A stretch of DNA of 39,587 nucleotides, from contig JABAQQ010000043.1 of assembly GCA_019187225.1 (NCBI GenBank), positions 1 through 39,587 on the forward strand, read 5' to 3'. Below the pieces are notes generated by a model. The model was not told the DNA's origin. It saw only the letters and a program-made list of their open reading frames with translations, and searched no databases. This document shows positions 11,301 to 21,079 of this stretch, in pieces. Each line of letters opens with the position of its first letter. Position 1 is the first letter of the stretch. The position numbers and the translations under genes are program-made. This DNA is from Saprospiraceae bacterium (GTDB taxonomy: Bacteria; Bacteroidota; Bacteroidia; Chitinophagales; Saprospiraceae).

Positions 11301-13633
11301 GCCAGCCCGACAGTATGCTGACCGTCACGAACAACGCACCCCAGGGCGACGGCGGTTTCGACATCAGCGGCAATTATGCGGTGGGAATATATAACATCGT
11401 GTTCACCGCCACGGACGCCTGCGGCAACGAAAGCGTGGACTCGGTGGTCGTGCAGGTCATAGACAACAGCATCCCGACTGCCATTTGCAACGACGACGTG
11501 GTCATCGCCCTCGGCACCAACGGCCAGGCGACCCTTTCGCCCGACGACATTGACCTCGGCAGCAACGACAACTGCGGCATTGACACGATGTATCTCTCGC
11601 AGGCGACTTTCGATTGCGGCGATCTGGGCATCAACTCTATAACGCTTACCGTCGTAGACAGCTCTGGCAACTCCAACTTCTGCACGGTAGATGTGAACGT
11701 GACGCCCGGCAACAATACCGGCTTCACACTCGTCACGACCTCCACACCCGAATCGGTTTCCGGCGCCAACGATGGCACGGCCACAGCGACGCCGGTCGGC
11801 GGCTCCGGCCAGTTCTCCTACGAATGGAGCAACGGCGATTCCACGGCCACCATCACCGGCCTGGCAGCGGGTACTTACATCGTGATCGTGACAGATGAAG
11901 TGAGCGGCTGTCAGCAGGTGGATACGGTCGTTGTGGATGAAGGTATCAAGATCACGCTCACCGTCGGCAGCGGCGAAGGCTGCGCGGGCCAGACGATCTC
12001 GATAGCGGTGACGGCGGCCAATTTTACCGACGTGACCAATTTCAATTTTACGATCAACCTGCCGCTGGATTCCGTCGGGGCCATCCTCGGCATCACGGCC
12101 GGCAGCATCCATCCCGATCTCGCGGACGGCTTGACTTCCAACCTGTTGCCGGGCAACAATCTGGCCATATTCTGGTCGGATACAGCGCTCACGCTGCCCC
12201 TCGACAGTGTGCTGTTCCGTATTGATATTCAATTGGGTACGGCAGCAGTCGGCTCGACGTCGCCAGTGCTCATCACCGGTACGCCCGTAGGGCTGCAATT
12301 CATACAATTGGTCAACGGCAACCCCGTCACGGTGGATGCGGCCATCGTCAACGGACAGGTCGGCATCGTTTGCGGCGTACCCGACCTCGAGATCGGCGGC
12401 GACATCCAGACCTGGAACAACCCGGTGCCGGTACCCGGCGTGGATGTGTCGCTCACCGGCACCATTACGGCCAGCCAGACCACCGGAGCGCCCGGCACTT
12501 ATCTGTTCGGTATTCCCGACAGTGCCAATACGATCGTCAAGTGCAGCAAAGTGACAGTGGGCAACGCGGGTATTACCGGCGCCGACATCCTGCTCATCAA
12601 GCGGCATGTGCTGAATATTCAAACCCTTGTTTCTCCTTACCAGTACGTCGCGGCCGACGTGAGCGGCGAGGGTAATTTGTCCATCCTCGACTACTCGCGC
12701 ATCCAGCAGCTGGCACTGGCCTTAGTGGATCATATCACCGGCTCGCCCGACTGGAAATTCGTTCCGAAATCATATGTGTTCCCCACTCCGCCACTGAGCC
12801 AGCCCGTGCCCGACAGCATCAGCCACCTGCCGGCGACGATGAGTTTCCTCGACGACGATTTCGTGGCGGTGCGCATGGGCGACGTCAACGGCAACATTGT
12901 GCCGACCTTCACCGGCGGCGACGACACCGACGACCGCTCCGGCGGGGTGTTCCGCTTCCGCCTCGATGAGCGCAGCCTCCAACAGGGCGAAAGCATCGAA
13001 GTGCCGTTCCGCGCCAGCGGGTTCCACCACCGGTCGGGTTACCAGATGACCCTCCGCTTCGACCCCTCGGTACTGGAACTGGAAGGCATCGCGCCGGGCG
13101 TTTTGCCCGACATGAACGGCGCCAACTTCGGCGATCTGTGGGCGCAAGAGGGCATGCTCACGACGCTCTGGGTGACGCCCGAGCCGATGACGGTCGCCGA
13201 CGGAGAAGTGCTGTTTACGCTGAAATTCAAAGTGTTGCGCGGCGGAAAAGCCCTTTCCGAAGTGCTGCGCCCGGCATCCGACCTCACCCGTGCCGAAGGC
13301 TACGACGCAGACGGCAACGCCCTGCCACTCGACTTCGGGTTCGCGCAGCCGTCCGGCGGCGCTGTCACGGCCACCTTCGCCCTGTACCAGAACCAGCCCA
13401 ACCCCTTCGACGACGCTACCACCATCGCCTTCCGCCTGCCGGAAGCCGGCGAGGCCGCGCTGCGCGTGTTCAACGCATCGGGTCAGCTGGTCAGAACGGT
13501 GGTTAACCACTACGACAAGGGTTACCACGAACTGCGCTTCCAGCGCGGCGATTTCGGCGCGCCGGGCGTGTATTATTACGAACTGGAAACGGCAGGACAC
13601 AGCGACCGGAAGAAGATGGTGCTGGTGGAGTAA
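5309..13633 (+). CDS. Giant T9SS-secreted HYR/cohesin/SprB adhesin, 2774 aa
   Basis: Start ATG at 5309, followed by a long signal peptide with a hydrophobic run at residues 29-44 and probable cleavage after VLA. Modules: cohesin-like 1 (about 60-200); two PKD-like modules with GPGVS (about 215-350); a long train of HYR-like modules (about 350-2070), many with DNC and GN..C motifs; one SprB-type repeat (about 2140-2210, SNGDSTATITGL); cohesin-like 2 (2213-2354); a dockerin-like segment (2360-2492, ADVSGEGNLS); cohesin-like 3 (2546-2654); and a T9SS type A sorting domain (2690-2774, NQPNPF). The C-terminal order matches adhesin 1, so the two are paralogues. Export by T9SS and surface location follow from the CTD; a role in adhesion, gliding or biofilm is inferred. 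The many Asp-rich loops suggest Ca2+ binding. A strong terminator follows. Confidence 0.92.
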   Translation: MKRKLRLPALWLDASDCSPFFKNIARRAVFPVLLLLGMAQVVLAHPSHVKMHKDAALAPTLTLETTGPDSAACGELITVHIRTISGFTDIGSLQYSVNWDETQLQYVSYVATQIGGMGGDPLLGTGNTANGELTYSWVDPAGLDGEDLADSTVLLSITFQVLTSSGVASVDITGSPLAMEVADNLLAIGTLTPQNNADTELVPIEVTCPPDITVYESDSPFPLTGGMPVSGMYSGPGVSNDSLFPAIAGIGVHIITYSYTDMNGCSNTCTFNVTVDPPPAVICPDDISVCIGETPFALTGGLPPGGMYSGPGVSGGIFDPVAAGPGDHTITYSVTPTDTCTFLVSVYDTAAPPAINYTFPDSFNVNVTPGNCSATVTIERPNIGLLCLIPIFDNYTVFDCDISNLAPVEGPANVNGVDDPNFLNAVQPLDVCDPTTKFVAIQFPVGTTIIPYTWCDNDSNCTTVNITVIVNEPEPPQALCQPATISLDANGQAVLDPSAVDAGSTDNCGPVTLSVSPDTFSCADLGSKIVVLTVNDFSPLSPPATCTTTVTILDDTPPTVNCPVDIVVSADSTSCNNTAGSIPGLGLTAIPSGSPLGGPGEYTDNCGVKTITYILSGPSGTTGSGDYPIPPGQVFNGGLTTVTYTFRDTMGNTSVCSFNVTVEDLIPPTAGLTCPNPPPVNANQGGCIAVVNWTPPTFTDNCPGFILVTSSHNPGSFFFFDTTLVTYTAVDVAGNIGTCTFNVIVNDAQPPVANCKDITVLLDANGTVTVNPAQVDNGSTDNCFYEYVNLPVTYNCTQAGPNDYTLTIRDAGGNLDSATCTVTVADTSAPVIVNCAAFVPAEIDLDASCFATLDAATYALNFTMTDNTLNSAPPCPLSFEIDVDGSGFAASYQFNCADRGVNVVTFRASDVFGNSAVCTKNITVNDVTPPVIFNADSIAPPAVTVECDDYTPLDFAVLGQIALADVADACDDSCDVAISITFSDATAPGPCDNALIITRTWTVTDLAGNETEHTQVISVVDTEAPVITGMQTLINLEANNQNETPQCAVEHTIEVFAFNVTDNCAGDFADFTITYEIDFAPLGSGSNLNGSGAAATAAFPIGASEVTFTVADPCGNASQVTVTVMVDDVDGPLVNEPFGAFFGNTKSVCDSTFTILNATGNCGNNFSWYRPYRNINEENFLDCSTYTVTETISDPTVQSAINISAPFVYNNPPIFSVFPTTFFPVGQTTITYTATDVAGNTTTCAFTVEIIDNQAPVIACPSDQTLSITSGCTDSTFVPSYLNGVQITDNCPNNVVLTQTPAPGALLSGVVNPVQAGQTFTVTIGAQDSFPNNLNATSCTFTVTLADGQAPVPVLPFLPDIVTLCGLDTVEAPMALDCNGVDFDTIYGTPSVPVIDILPPLVPGGPPRYVLNAGNYAITWSYTDPQNNTTTQLQSVQILVDNNPPLAICRPPFSVDLSAAGDYALTIPEIDNGSTDPDGCGPVDLSLNPAVLTCSHLGAPVSVVLTAEDVNGNTAQCSTEVTVFDVTAPVLSPIPANDTLPACAPLPAPANITASDVCDTDVAIVYAQDTITFIDAYTYTVRRTWTATDDSGNATTGTQIIAVEDSGAPVFTGAPDTIVVVTDLNNLDCQDTVAFDITPFVSDCDSTALTITNNLTNQGANYSQILGVGVYNLVFTAEDGIGNTAAHAIVLVVQDGTDPIAACINGVSVSLQASGTVIITPANINSNSSDNCTAQPDLELSVQRLDPLGPDTTSITFTCADADGITQHPVRLYVQDEAGNVSTCETYIVVQDNSLPTITSCPPGKTLACDADFSPAAQGIAIADDNCTVTSITYTDSIAPGTGNFCYSVLRSWLAVDQAGNSAVCVQTFSVLDTVKPVLNLTPADVSISCGDSLVTPPLVEATDNCTDSVNVVLTVDTINVAQGNCGLFSYTVRRTWTATDDCGNSSIHTQQVTVTDTIAPVFAGLPDTVTLNTADSLISQGCSVPWSFTLHSFLSDCQPDSMLTVTNNAPQGDGGFDISGNYAVGIYNIVFTATDACGNESVDSVVVQVIDNSIPTAICNDDVVIALGTNGQATLSPDDIDLGSNDNCGIDTMYLSQATFDCGDLGINSITLTVVDSSGNSNFCTVDVNVTPGNNTGFTLVTTSTPESVSGANDGTATATPVGGSGQFSYEWSNGDSTATITGLAAGTYIVIVTDEVSGCQQVDTVVVDEGIKITLTVGSGEGCAGQTISIAVTAANFTDVTNFNFTINLPLDSVGAILGITAGSIHPDLADGLTSNLLPGNNLAIFWSDTALTLPLDSVLFRIDIQLGTAAVGSTSPVLITGTPVGLQFIQLVNGNPVTVDAAIVNGQVGIVCGVPDLEIGGDIQTWNNPVPVPGVDVSLTGTITASQTTGAPGTYLFGIPDSANTIVKCSKVTVGNAGITGADILLIKRHVLNIQTLVSPYQYVAADVSGEGNLSILDYSRIQQLALALVDHITGSPDWKFVPKSYVFPTPPLSQPVPDSISHLPATMSFLDDDFVAVRMGDVNGNIVPTFTGGDDTDDRSGGVFRFRLDERSLQQGESIEVPFRASGFHHRSGYQMTLRFDPSVLELEGIAPGVLPDMNGANFGDLWAQEGMLTTLWVTPEPMTVADGEVLFTLKFKVLRGGKALSEVLRPASDLTRAEGYDADGNALPLDFGFAQPSGGAVTATFALYQNQPNPFDDATTIAFRLPEAGEAALRVFNASGQLVRTVVNHYDKGYHELRFQRGDFGAPGVYYYELETAGHSDRKKMVLVE

Positions 13634-13687
13634 GCAGCCATTGTAAAGCCGGGTTATAGTTTTCAGGTAATTTCAATTCAACAAGCA

Positions 13688-13730
13688 GGCGCCCCGTCCG
13701 GTGTATCCGGATGGGGCGCCGGTTTTTGTT
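13688..13730 (+). terminator. Rho-independent terminator after adhesin 2
   Basis: GGCGCCCCGTCCGG at 13688-13701 pairs with CCGGATGGGGCGCC at 13707-13720 around a 5-base loop. The stem allows a G-T pair. It is followed by GGTTTTTGTTT. It lies 55 bp after the adhesin stop codon. Confidence 0.85.
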
Positions 13731-13766
13731 TGAACGGCAGGGACACGTCCAGCGGAATTCGCGTCG

Positions 13767-14124
13767 GAGACGCGGGGATACCCGGCACGAGTCGGAGACT
13801 CGCGCCAGCCGGGACTCGCGCCAGCCGGAGACGCGTGCCAGCCGGAGACGCGCGCCAGCCAGGTAGCGCGGCGTTTACGCCGCCCGGTTCAAGGGCGTTT
13901 ACGCCCGAATTTTATTCGAATACGGCCATAAATGGCCTTCAACAGGGCGGCGTAAACGCCGCGCTACCAATTACGAGACACCCTCGGTTTTGTGCGGCAG
14001 GTCGTTGCACAACTCCGATGAAAAGGCGCCAGAGACGCGGGGATATCCGATACGAGTCGGTACCGGCGAGCCGCACCGACCGGCACAAAAAAACTGGCGC
14101 GCATCGGAGACGCGCGCCAGCCAT
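13767..14124. repeat. Patchwork of short GC-rich direct and inverted repeats
   Basis: Four tandem units of about 17 bp of the form CGGAGACGCGCGCCAGC lie at 13794-13860, and one more lies near 14105. A 29-bp direct repeat occurs at 13767-13795 and 14032-14060 (26 of 29 identical). A perfect 23-bp inverted repeat beginning GTAGCGCGGCG pairs 13863-13885 with 13945-13967, and its loop holds smaller palindromes such as GGGCGTTTACGCCC and GGCCATAAATGGCC. No gene is supported in the 518 bp between the adhesin and clpC. Confidence 0.8.
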
Positions 14125-14151
14125 GTCATAAGTGTCGTATGTCGTATCTCG

Positions 14152-16737
<2,586 letters not shown>

Positions 16738-16881
16738 AATGACCCCGATTTCCGGGACAAGTTTAGGCTAATTACACGACAAATTTTACTTCTTCCAACC
16801 CACTTGTAACAATTTTTTACACAGACGGTTTCAAAGGTTTTTTTGTCGCGGTGTGTTACAGGGAAAACGCTTTTGGATGAA

Positions 16882-16912
16882 CAAAAATATGGAATGGCGC
16901 AATACAAATAGC
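16882..16912 (-). promoter_or_regulatory. Possible clpC promoter
   Basis: On the minus strand TATTTTTG (complement of 16882-16889) fits TAnnTTTG, with a TTG-containing -33 candidate about 22 bp upstream (complement of 16912-16914). It would give a leader of about 140 nt before clpC. The spacing is at the long end, so this is tentative. Confidence 0.3.
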
Positions 16913-17006
16913 AAAAAGATGAACTCCCGAAAAAATGGTGCCATGTGGAAAACCGGCTGACGCACTGGCAGTCCGGAAGCACGCGGAAAAATGCATGGTA
17001 AAAAAT

Positions 17007-17039
17007 TTGTTGAAAACAAGCGTACAATGGTTACATTTG
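17007..17039 (+). promoter_or_regulatory. Bacteroidota-type promoter for STAS gene
   Basis: TTGTTG at 17007-17012 is followed after 19 bp by a perfect TAnnTTTG element, TACATTTG, at 17032-17039. This places the transcription start near 17045. That rules against the more upstream in-frame start at 16991 and supports the ATG at 17102. Confidence 0.6.
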
Positions 17040-17101
17040 TCCTTCCAAAAGATTCGTTTCACATACTTAATCACATTGATTTTTCTGAAAATCAGGTTCT
17101 T

Positions 17102-17476
17102 ATGAAATACCGGATTGACAAACAAGACCAATATGCGGTGCTGACGCTCGACGAAGAAAACCTGAATTCCACGATCGCGCCGAGCTTAAAAAGCGACCTT
17201 ATTTTTTTTAGCCAGGAGGGTGTGCGCAACCTGATACTCGACCTTTCCAATGTCAAATTTGTGGACAGCAGCGGTCTGAGCGCCATTTTGACAGGACACC
17301 GGCTCTGGAAAGACGGCAGCTCGTTCGTGATCGCAGGCCAATTGCACCCCATGGTGACCAAACTCATCGAAATCTCCCGGCTCGACACCATCCTCACCAT
17401 CCTGCCCTCCCTGAGCGAAGCGGTGGACTACGTAAAAATGGAGGAACTGGAGCGCGAGTTGCAGGAAGAAGAGTGA
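17102..17476 (+). CDS. STAS-domain anti-sigma factor antagonist
   Basis: 124 residues from the ATG at 17102, the usual length for the SpoIIAA/RsbV family. The fold pattern is beta-rich at the start, then LILDLSNVKFVDSSGLSAIL (residues 44-63), where Ser57 of DSSG is the expected phospho-site used in partner switching with an anti-sigma kinase. The C-terminus is acidic (ELERELQEEE). The family binds an HPK-type anti-sigma factor when dephosphorylated; the partner is not in this window. It has its own promoter upstream and a strong terminator downstream, so it appears monocistronic. It is divergent from clpC with 364 bp between the start codons. A longer N-terminal extension is possible by frame but would begin upstream of the promoter. 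Confidence 0.9.
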   Translation: MKYRIDKQDQYAVLTLDEENLNSTIAPSLKSDLIFFSQEGVRNLILDLSNVKFVDSSGLSAILTGHRLWKDGSSFVIAGQLHPMVTKLIEISRLDTILTILPSLSEAVDYVKMEELERELQEEE

Positions 17477-17517
17477 CGACTTGCGACTTACGACCTACGA
17501 CGTGCGAATGATGCCGG

Positions 17518-17557
17518 AAACCGTTTGCCTTTTTGAGGGGCAAACGGTTTTTTTTAT
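17518..17557 (+). terminator. Rho-independent terminator after STAS gene
   Basis: AAACCGTTTGCC at 17518-17529 pairs with GGCAAACGGTTT at 17539-17550, followed by an uninterrupted run of T. The loop is TTTTTGAGG. It separates the STAS gene from mgsA. Confidence 0.85.
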
Positions 17558-17636
17558 TGTTGCACATATCTATACGAAATCTACGTTCCTAAACCATTTC
17601 AAACCACTTAAAACCATTTCAAACAACATCCAAACC

Positions 17637-18098
17637 ATGACCCAACCTTCCTCCCGTCACTTACCCGCGCGCAAACGCATCGCCCTCGTCGCGCACGACA
17701 ACAAGAAAAAAGACCTGATTGACTGGGCCTATTACAACCGCACGGTGCTCGCCCGGCACGAATTGCTGGCCACCGGCACAACCGGGCGCCTGCTGACCGA
17801 AGCGCTCGACCGGCCCGTCAAGTGCCTGCACAGCGGCCCCCTCGGCGGCGACCTCGAGATCGGGGCGCTCATCGCCGAAGGCAAAATTGACGTGCTCATC
17901 TTCTTTTGGGACCCTATGGAAGCCCAGCCCCACGACCCCGACATCAAGGCACTGCTGCGCATCGGCGTGGTGTGGAACATCCTGATCGCCTGCGACCGCT
18001 CGACGGCCGATTTTTTGCTGACCTCGCCGCTGATGCAGGACGAGTACGAGGCGAAACTGCCGGACTACAGCGAATACACGGGGAGAAAAATGCGATAG
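17637..18098 (+). CDS. mgsA: Methylglyoxal synthase
   Basis: 153 residues from the ATG at 17637, the same size as E. coli MgsA (152). It converts dihydroxyacetone phosphate to methylglyoxal and phosphate, a cytoplasmic bypass of lower glycolysis. Residues matching the E. coli active site are His20, Asp72 (catalytic base, in GPLGGD), His99 and Asp102 (in HDPD). The phosphate-binding GTTG lies at 47-50. An in-frame extension back to 17481 would run through the STAS terminator, so the ATG at 17637 is preferred. The leader holds three related AAACCATTTC/AAACCACTTA repeats and no Shine-Dalgarno motif, as is common in Bacteroidota. It is followed 80 bp later by an unrelated patatin-like gene. Confidence 0.95.
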   Translation: MTQPSSRHLPARKRIALVAHDNKKKDLIDWAYYNRTVLARHELLATGTTGRLLTEALDRPVKCLHSGPLGGDLEIGALIAEGKIDVLIFFWDPMEAQPHDPDIKALLRIGVVWNILIACDRSTADFLLTSPLMQDEYEAKLPDYSEYTGRKMR

Positions 18099-18111
18099 GG
18101 TAGTGCCATTG

Positions 18112-18143
18112 TTGCAAATTATGGAAGCAGCATGTTTTCTTTG
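18112..18143 (+). promoter_or_regulatory. Possible promoter for TRAFs-binding/patatin gene
   Basis: TTG at 18112-18114 and TTTCTTTG at 18136-18143 (one base off TAnnTTTG) are 21 bp apart. Transcription would start near 18150, which favours the ATG at 18179 over a GTG at 18143 inside the -7 element. Confidence 0.35.
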
Positions 18144-18178
18144 TGCACTGTAAACATAACAATGCCCCCGCATCCGAT

Positions 18179-21079
18179 ATGGAGACAAACGACATCCGAT
18201 CGCTCATCGAGCAGGCGCGCGACCTGCTCTCCCAGGAACAACCCGACCTGACGCTGGCCGCCTGGCTGGCCAAACAGTTGCGCCATGAAGGCAAATTCGC
18301 TTATGCCGCCGAGTTGTACCTGATGCTACTCGAACAGGGCGCTACCAAAGAGAACCGGGACGACTACCTGGACAAGCTGGTGCATTGCCTCTACAAGGAT
18401 CCAGACCTGCCTTCCAGCACCAAATTCGACTTCGCCATCCGCTATCTCGGAGAACTCGACGTCCTGAAGAACACCCGGAACCCCGAAGTGCTGGGGCGTA
18501 TGGGCGCCATTTACAAAAACAAATGGCAGTACGACAATCAGTACCGAAACCTGCTTTTTTCCCGCCATTACTACCAAAGGGGATACCTCAACTGGCATCG
18601 TCAGTTCCTGCAGCCCGAAAAAAAAGATGCGGCGGCAGGAAAGGAGCGGACGTTTGTAGTGGCAACGCGCCGGAACGAAAAAGACGAGATCGTCTACGAG
18701 CACGAAGACAGGGATGCCGGATATACGGCCATCAATTTCGCGTTCATCCTCGAACTGATGGCCAATACGCGCCTGGGGCTTACAGCAGTGCTGGCCGAAG
18801 CGATCAGCGAAAATGTGCTCGAACAAATGGATATGGCGAAAAGGGTGAGAGAGGAGATCATTGCCTACTTTGGCATAACCCGGCAGCAGGAAATAGATGA
18901 AAACGCCTGGCCCGAATGGATGTACGCCACCGTCGCCGAAGCCTGTTTCGGATTGGGCAGGTTCGACGAAGCCAAAAAATACTACCAGTTATACGGGAAA
19001 AAGAACCCGGGGCGCTGGCAGATAGACACGACCGCCAAACAACTGACCGCCCTGGCGCAGGTGCTCATCCAACTCGTGGATTTCCGTTCGCAACAAAAAA
19101 AAAGGAAATACGATGCCGACCTTTACGATACAGCCCGGATCAACAACGCAGCCTGCGATTGCCTGACCATCCTGTACAGCAGCTGTATGAAAGGCAAAAG
19201 CGGGAGGAGCGCCGGACAGGAACTCCCCGACATCGCCCTGCGCGGGAAAGTGGGATTGGCGTTGTCGGGCGGCGGATTCCGTGCTGCGCTGTTCCACATC
19301 GGCGTACTGGCGCGGCTGGCTGAATTGAACGTGTTGCGGCACGTGGAGGTCTTATCGTGCGTATCGGGCGGCTCTATTGTCGGCGCTTATTATTATTTGC
19401 TGCTCAAGCGCCGCCTGGAAGAAAAGGACGACCGGCTCGACCGGCAGGATTACATCGAGATCGTGGAGACCCTGACCCGGAAATTCCTGACGGCCGTTCA
19501 GAGGAACATCCGCACTCTGATCCTGAAGGATTTCCGCAAAAACATGCGCGTTTTTTTCGACAGGGATTATACGCGCACCCACCGCCTGGGCGAGTTGTAC
19601 GAAGACGTCTTGTACAAAGACCTGGTGGCCGACCCCGAAAATGACCTGCTGATGCACCACCTGCGCATCAGGCCCGGCGGCGATGAAACGTTCGACATCA
19701 AAATTGAGAACTGGAACCGTAAGAACAAAGTGCCGATGCTGGTGCTCAATGCTACCGCCCTCAACACCGGCCACAACTGGCAGTTCACGGCCTCCTGGAT
19801 GGGTGAGCCTCCCGGCAGTATCCAGCAGGAGGTGGACAGCAAACCCCGCCTGCGCCGGATGTATTACCAGGACGCGCCGGAAAAGTACCGGGAGAAAATC
19901 CGGCTGGGCATGGCGGTGGGCGCCTCGTCGTGCGTTCCCGCGCTGTTCGAGCCACTGCTTCTGCGCGACCTCTACCCCGATATTGACCTGATGCTTGTGG
20001 ATGGCGGTGTACAGGACAACCAGGGCGTGTCGAGTTTGCTCGAACAGGAATGCAAAGTTCTGATCGTCAGCGATTCCAGTGGCCAGTTGCCCAACGAAGC
20101 GACCCTCGACGCCGGAGCGCTCCATTCTTTCTTCCGTTCCGACCTGGTCTTACAGGAAAAAGTGCGCGAACACCAGATGACCGACTTGTTCAAACGCGAG
20201 GAAAGCGCCCAACTCTCCGGTTTGTTCTACCTGCACCTGAAAAAAGACCTGCATTCCAATCCCGTGAAATGGAAATTCAGCAAGGAACCGACGCGCAAGA
20301 TCTGGCTCAAATTAGGTTTCGCCGACAACGTCAACCTGACCTCCTATGATACGCTGAAAAGGGTGCAGGAACGCCTGGCCGAACTGCGCACCGACCTCGA
20401 TGCCTTCTCCGACGCGGAGGCGTATGCGCTGATGTACAGCGGCTATTGCCAGGCCCGCGCCGAATTCGAACGGCCGGAATTCAAAACACTGTTCAGCGCC
20501 GATACGGGGCGATTCGACCGGCAAAAAGCGAAATTCGAAGCTTCGAAAAATACGGCGGACGACCCCGGCGCGGAAAAAGCCGATAACCCCGAACACAGGT
20601 GGGATTTTTTTAAGATCACGCCTTGGATGACCGAGCCGGAGCGCAGCGAAAACCTCATCAAACGCCTGAAAATCGGGAAACTGGTGCCGTTCAAGGTGTT
20701 TCGCATCAGTTGGAAGGCGCGCCTGCTCGCACTCGTCCCGCTGGCATTTACCCTGGCGGCCATCATCGCCCTGATCTGGTTTTTTGCCCCGCAAGAGATC
20801 ACCTTTAAAGTGACGATGCAGGCCGTCGGTTTTACCCTGCTGATCTATATGCTGGGCTATTTCGTCAGCTCCACCGCCGCGCGGCTGATGAACTACAAAA
20901 GTTTTTTGTTGCGGCCATTGTTCATGTTGCTGGGCGCCTTGTTCATCGCCTGGCTCAGCCAGGCGTATATAAAATGGCTCAACCACCGCTTCCTCGACTG
21001 GGGTAAAATAGATCAACTCGACCGGGAGGACGATCAATGGTTGAAGCGGCTCAAGCGCTTTTGGGGTTATTTGAAATAA
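18179..21079 (+). CDS. TRAFs-binding-TPR / patatin-like phospholipase / 3-TM protein
   Basis: 966 residues from the ATG at 18179. Residues 20-330 match the MAP3K TRAFs-binding (DUF4071) helical-repeat type: LYKDPDLP (71-78), GRMGAIYKNKW (106-116), YYQRGY (131-136) and GYTAINFAF (181-189). Residues 356-620 form a patatin-like phospholipase: glycine-rich loop LSGGGFRAA (362-370), nucleophile Ser399 in VSGGS, and dyad Asp608 in DGG. Three hydrophobic segments near 848-866, 876-897 and 911-928 place the C-terminus in the membrane. Patatins hydrolyse acyl chains of phospholipids; TRAFs-binding modules in bacteria commonly accompany TIR or patatin effectors, so a conflict or cell-suicide role is inferred. 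No cyclase or sensor gene lies beside it, so a CBASS assignment is not supported. Its 3' end overlaps the convergent dehydrogenase by 13 bp. Confidence 0.85.
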   Translation: METNDIRSLIEQARDLLSQEQPDLTLAAWLAKQLRHEGKFAYAAELYLMLLEQGATKENRDDYLDKLVHCLYKDPDLPSSTKFDFAIRYLGELDVLKNTRNPEVLGRMGAIYKNKWQYDNQYRNLLFSRHYYQRGYLNWHRQFLQPEKKDAAAGKERTFVVATRRNEKDEIVYEHEDRDAGYTAINFAFILELMANTRLGLTAVLAEAISENVLEQMDMAKRVREEIIAYFGITRQQEIDENAWPEWMYATVAEACFGLGRFDEAKKYYQLYGKKNPGRWQIDTTAKQLTALAQVLIQLVDFRSQQKKRKYDADLYDTARINNAACDCLTILYSSCMKGKSGRSAGQELPDIALRGKVGLALSGGGFRAALFHIGVLARLAELNVLRHVEVLSCVSGGSIVGAYYYLLLKRRLEEKDDRLDRQDYIEIVETLTRKFLTAVQRNIRTLILKDFRKNMRVFFDRDYTRTHRLGELYEDVLYKDLVADPENDLLMHHLRIRPGGDETFDIKIENWNRKNKVPMLVLNATALNTGHNWQFTASWMGEPPGSIQQEVDSKPRLRRMYYQDAPEKYREKIRLGMAVGASSCVPALFEPLLLRDLYPDIDLMLVDGGVQDNQGVSSLLEQECKVLIVSDSSGQLPNEATLDAGALHSFFRSDLVLQEKVREHQMTDLFKREESAQLSGLFYLHLKKDLHSNPVKWKFSKEPTRKIWLKLGFADNVNLTSYDTLKRVQERLAELRTDLDAFSDAEAYALMYSGYCQARAEFERPEFKTLFSADTGRFDRQKAKFEASKNTADDPGAEKADNPEHRWDFFKITPWMTEPERSENLIKRLKIGKLVPFKVFRISWKARLLALVPLAFTLAAIIALIWFFAPQEITFKVTMQAVGFTLLIYMLGYFVSSTAARLMNYKSFLLRPLFMLLGALFIAWLSQAYIKWLNHRFLDWGKIDQLDREDDQWLKRLKRFWGYLK

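Noticed and set aside
16991-17101. Upstream start of the STAS gene
   Set aside because: A perfect TAnnTTTG promoter lies at 17032-17039, downstream of that start, and STAS homologues begin near the ATG at 17102.
18179-21079. CBASS operon around the TRAFs-binding/patatin gene
   Set aside because: No CD-NTase, Cap2/Cap3 or HORMA/TRIP13 gene is adjacent; the neighbours are mgsA and a metabolic dehydrogenase.
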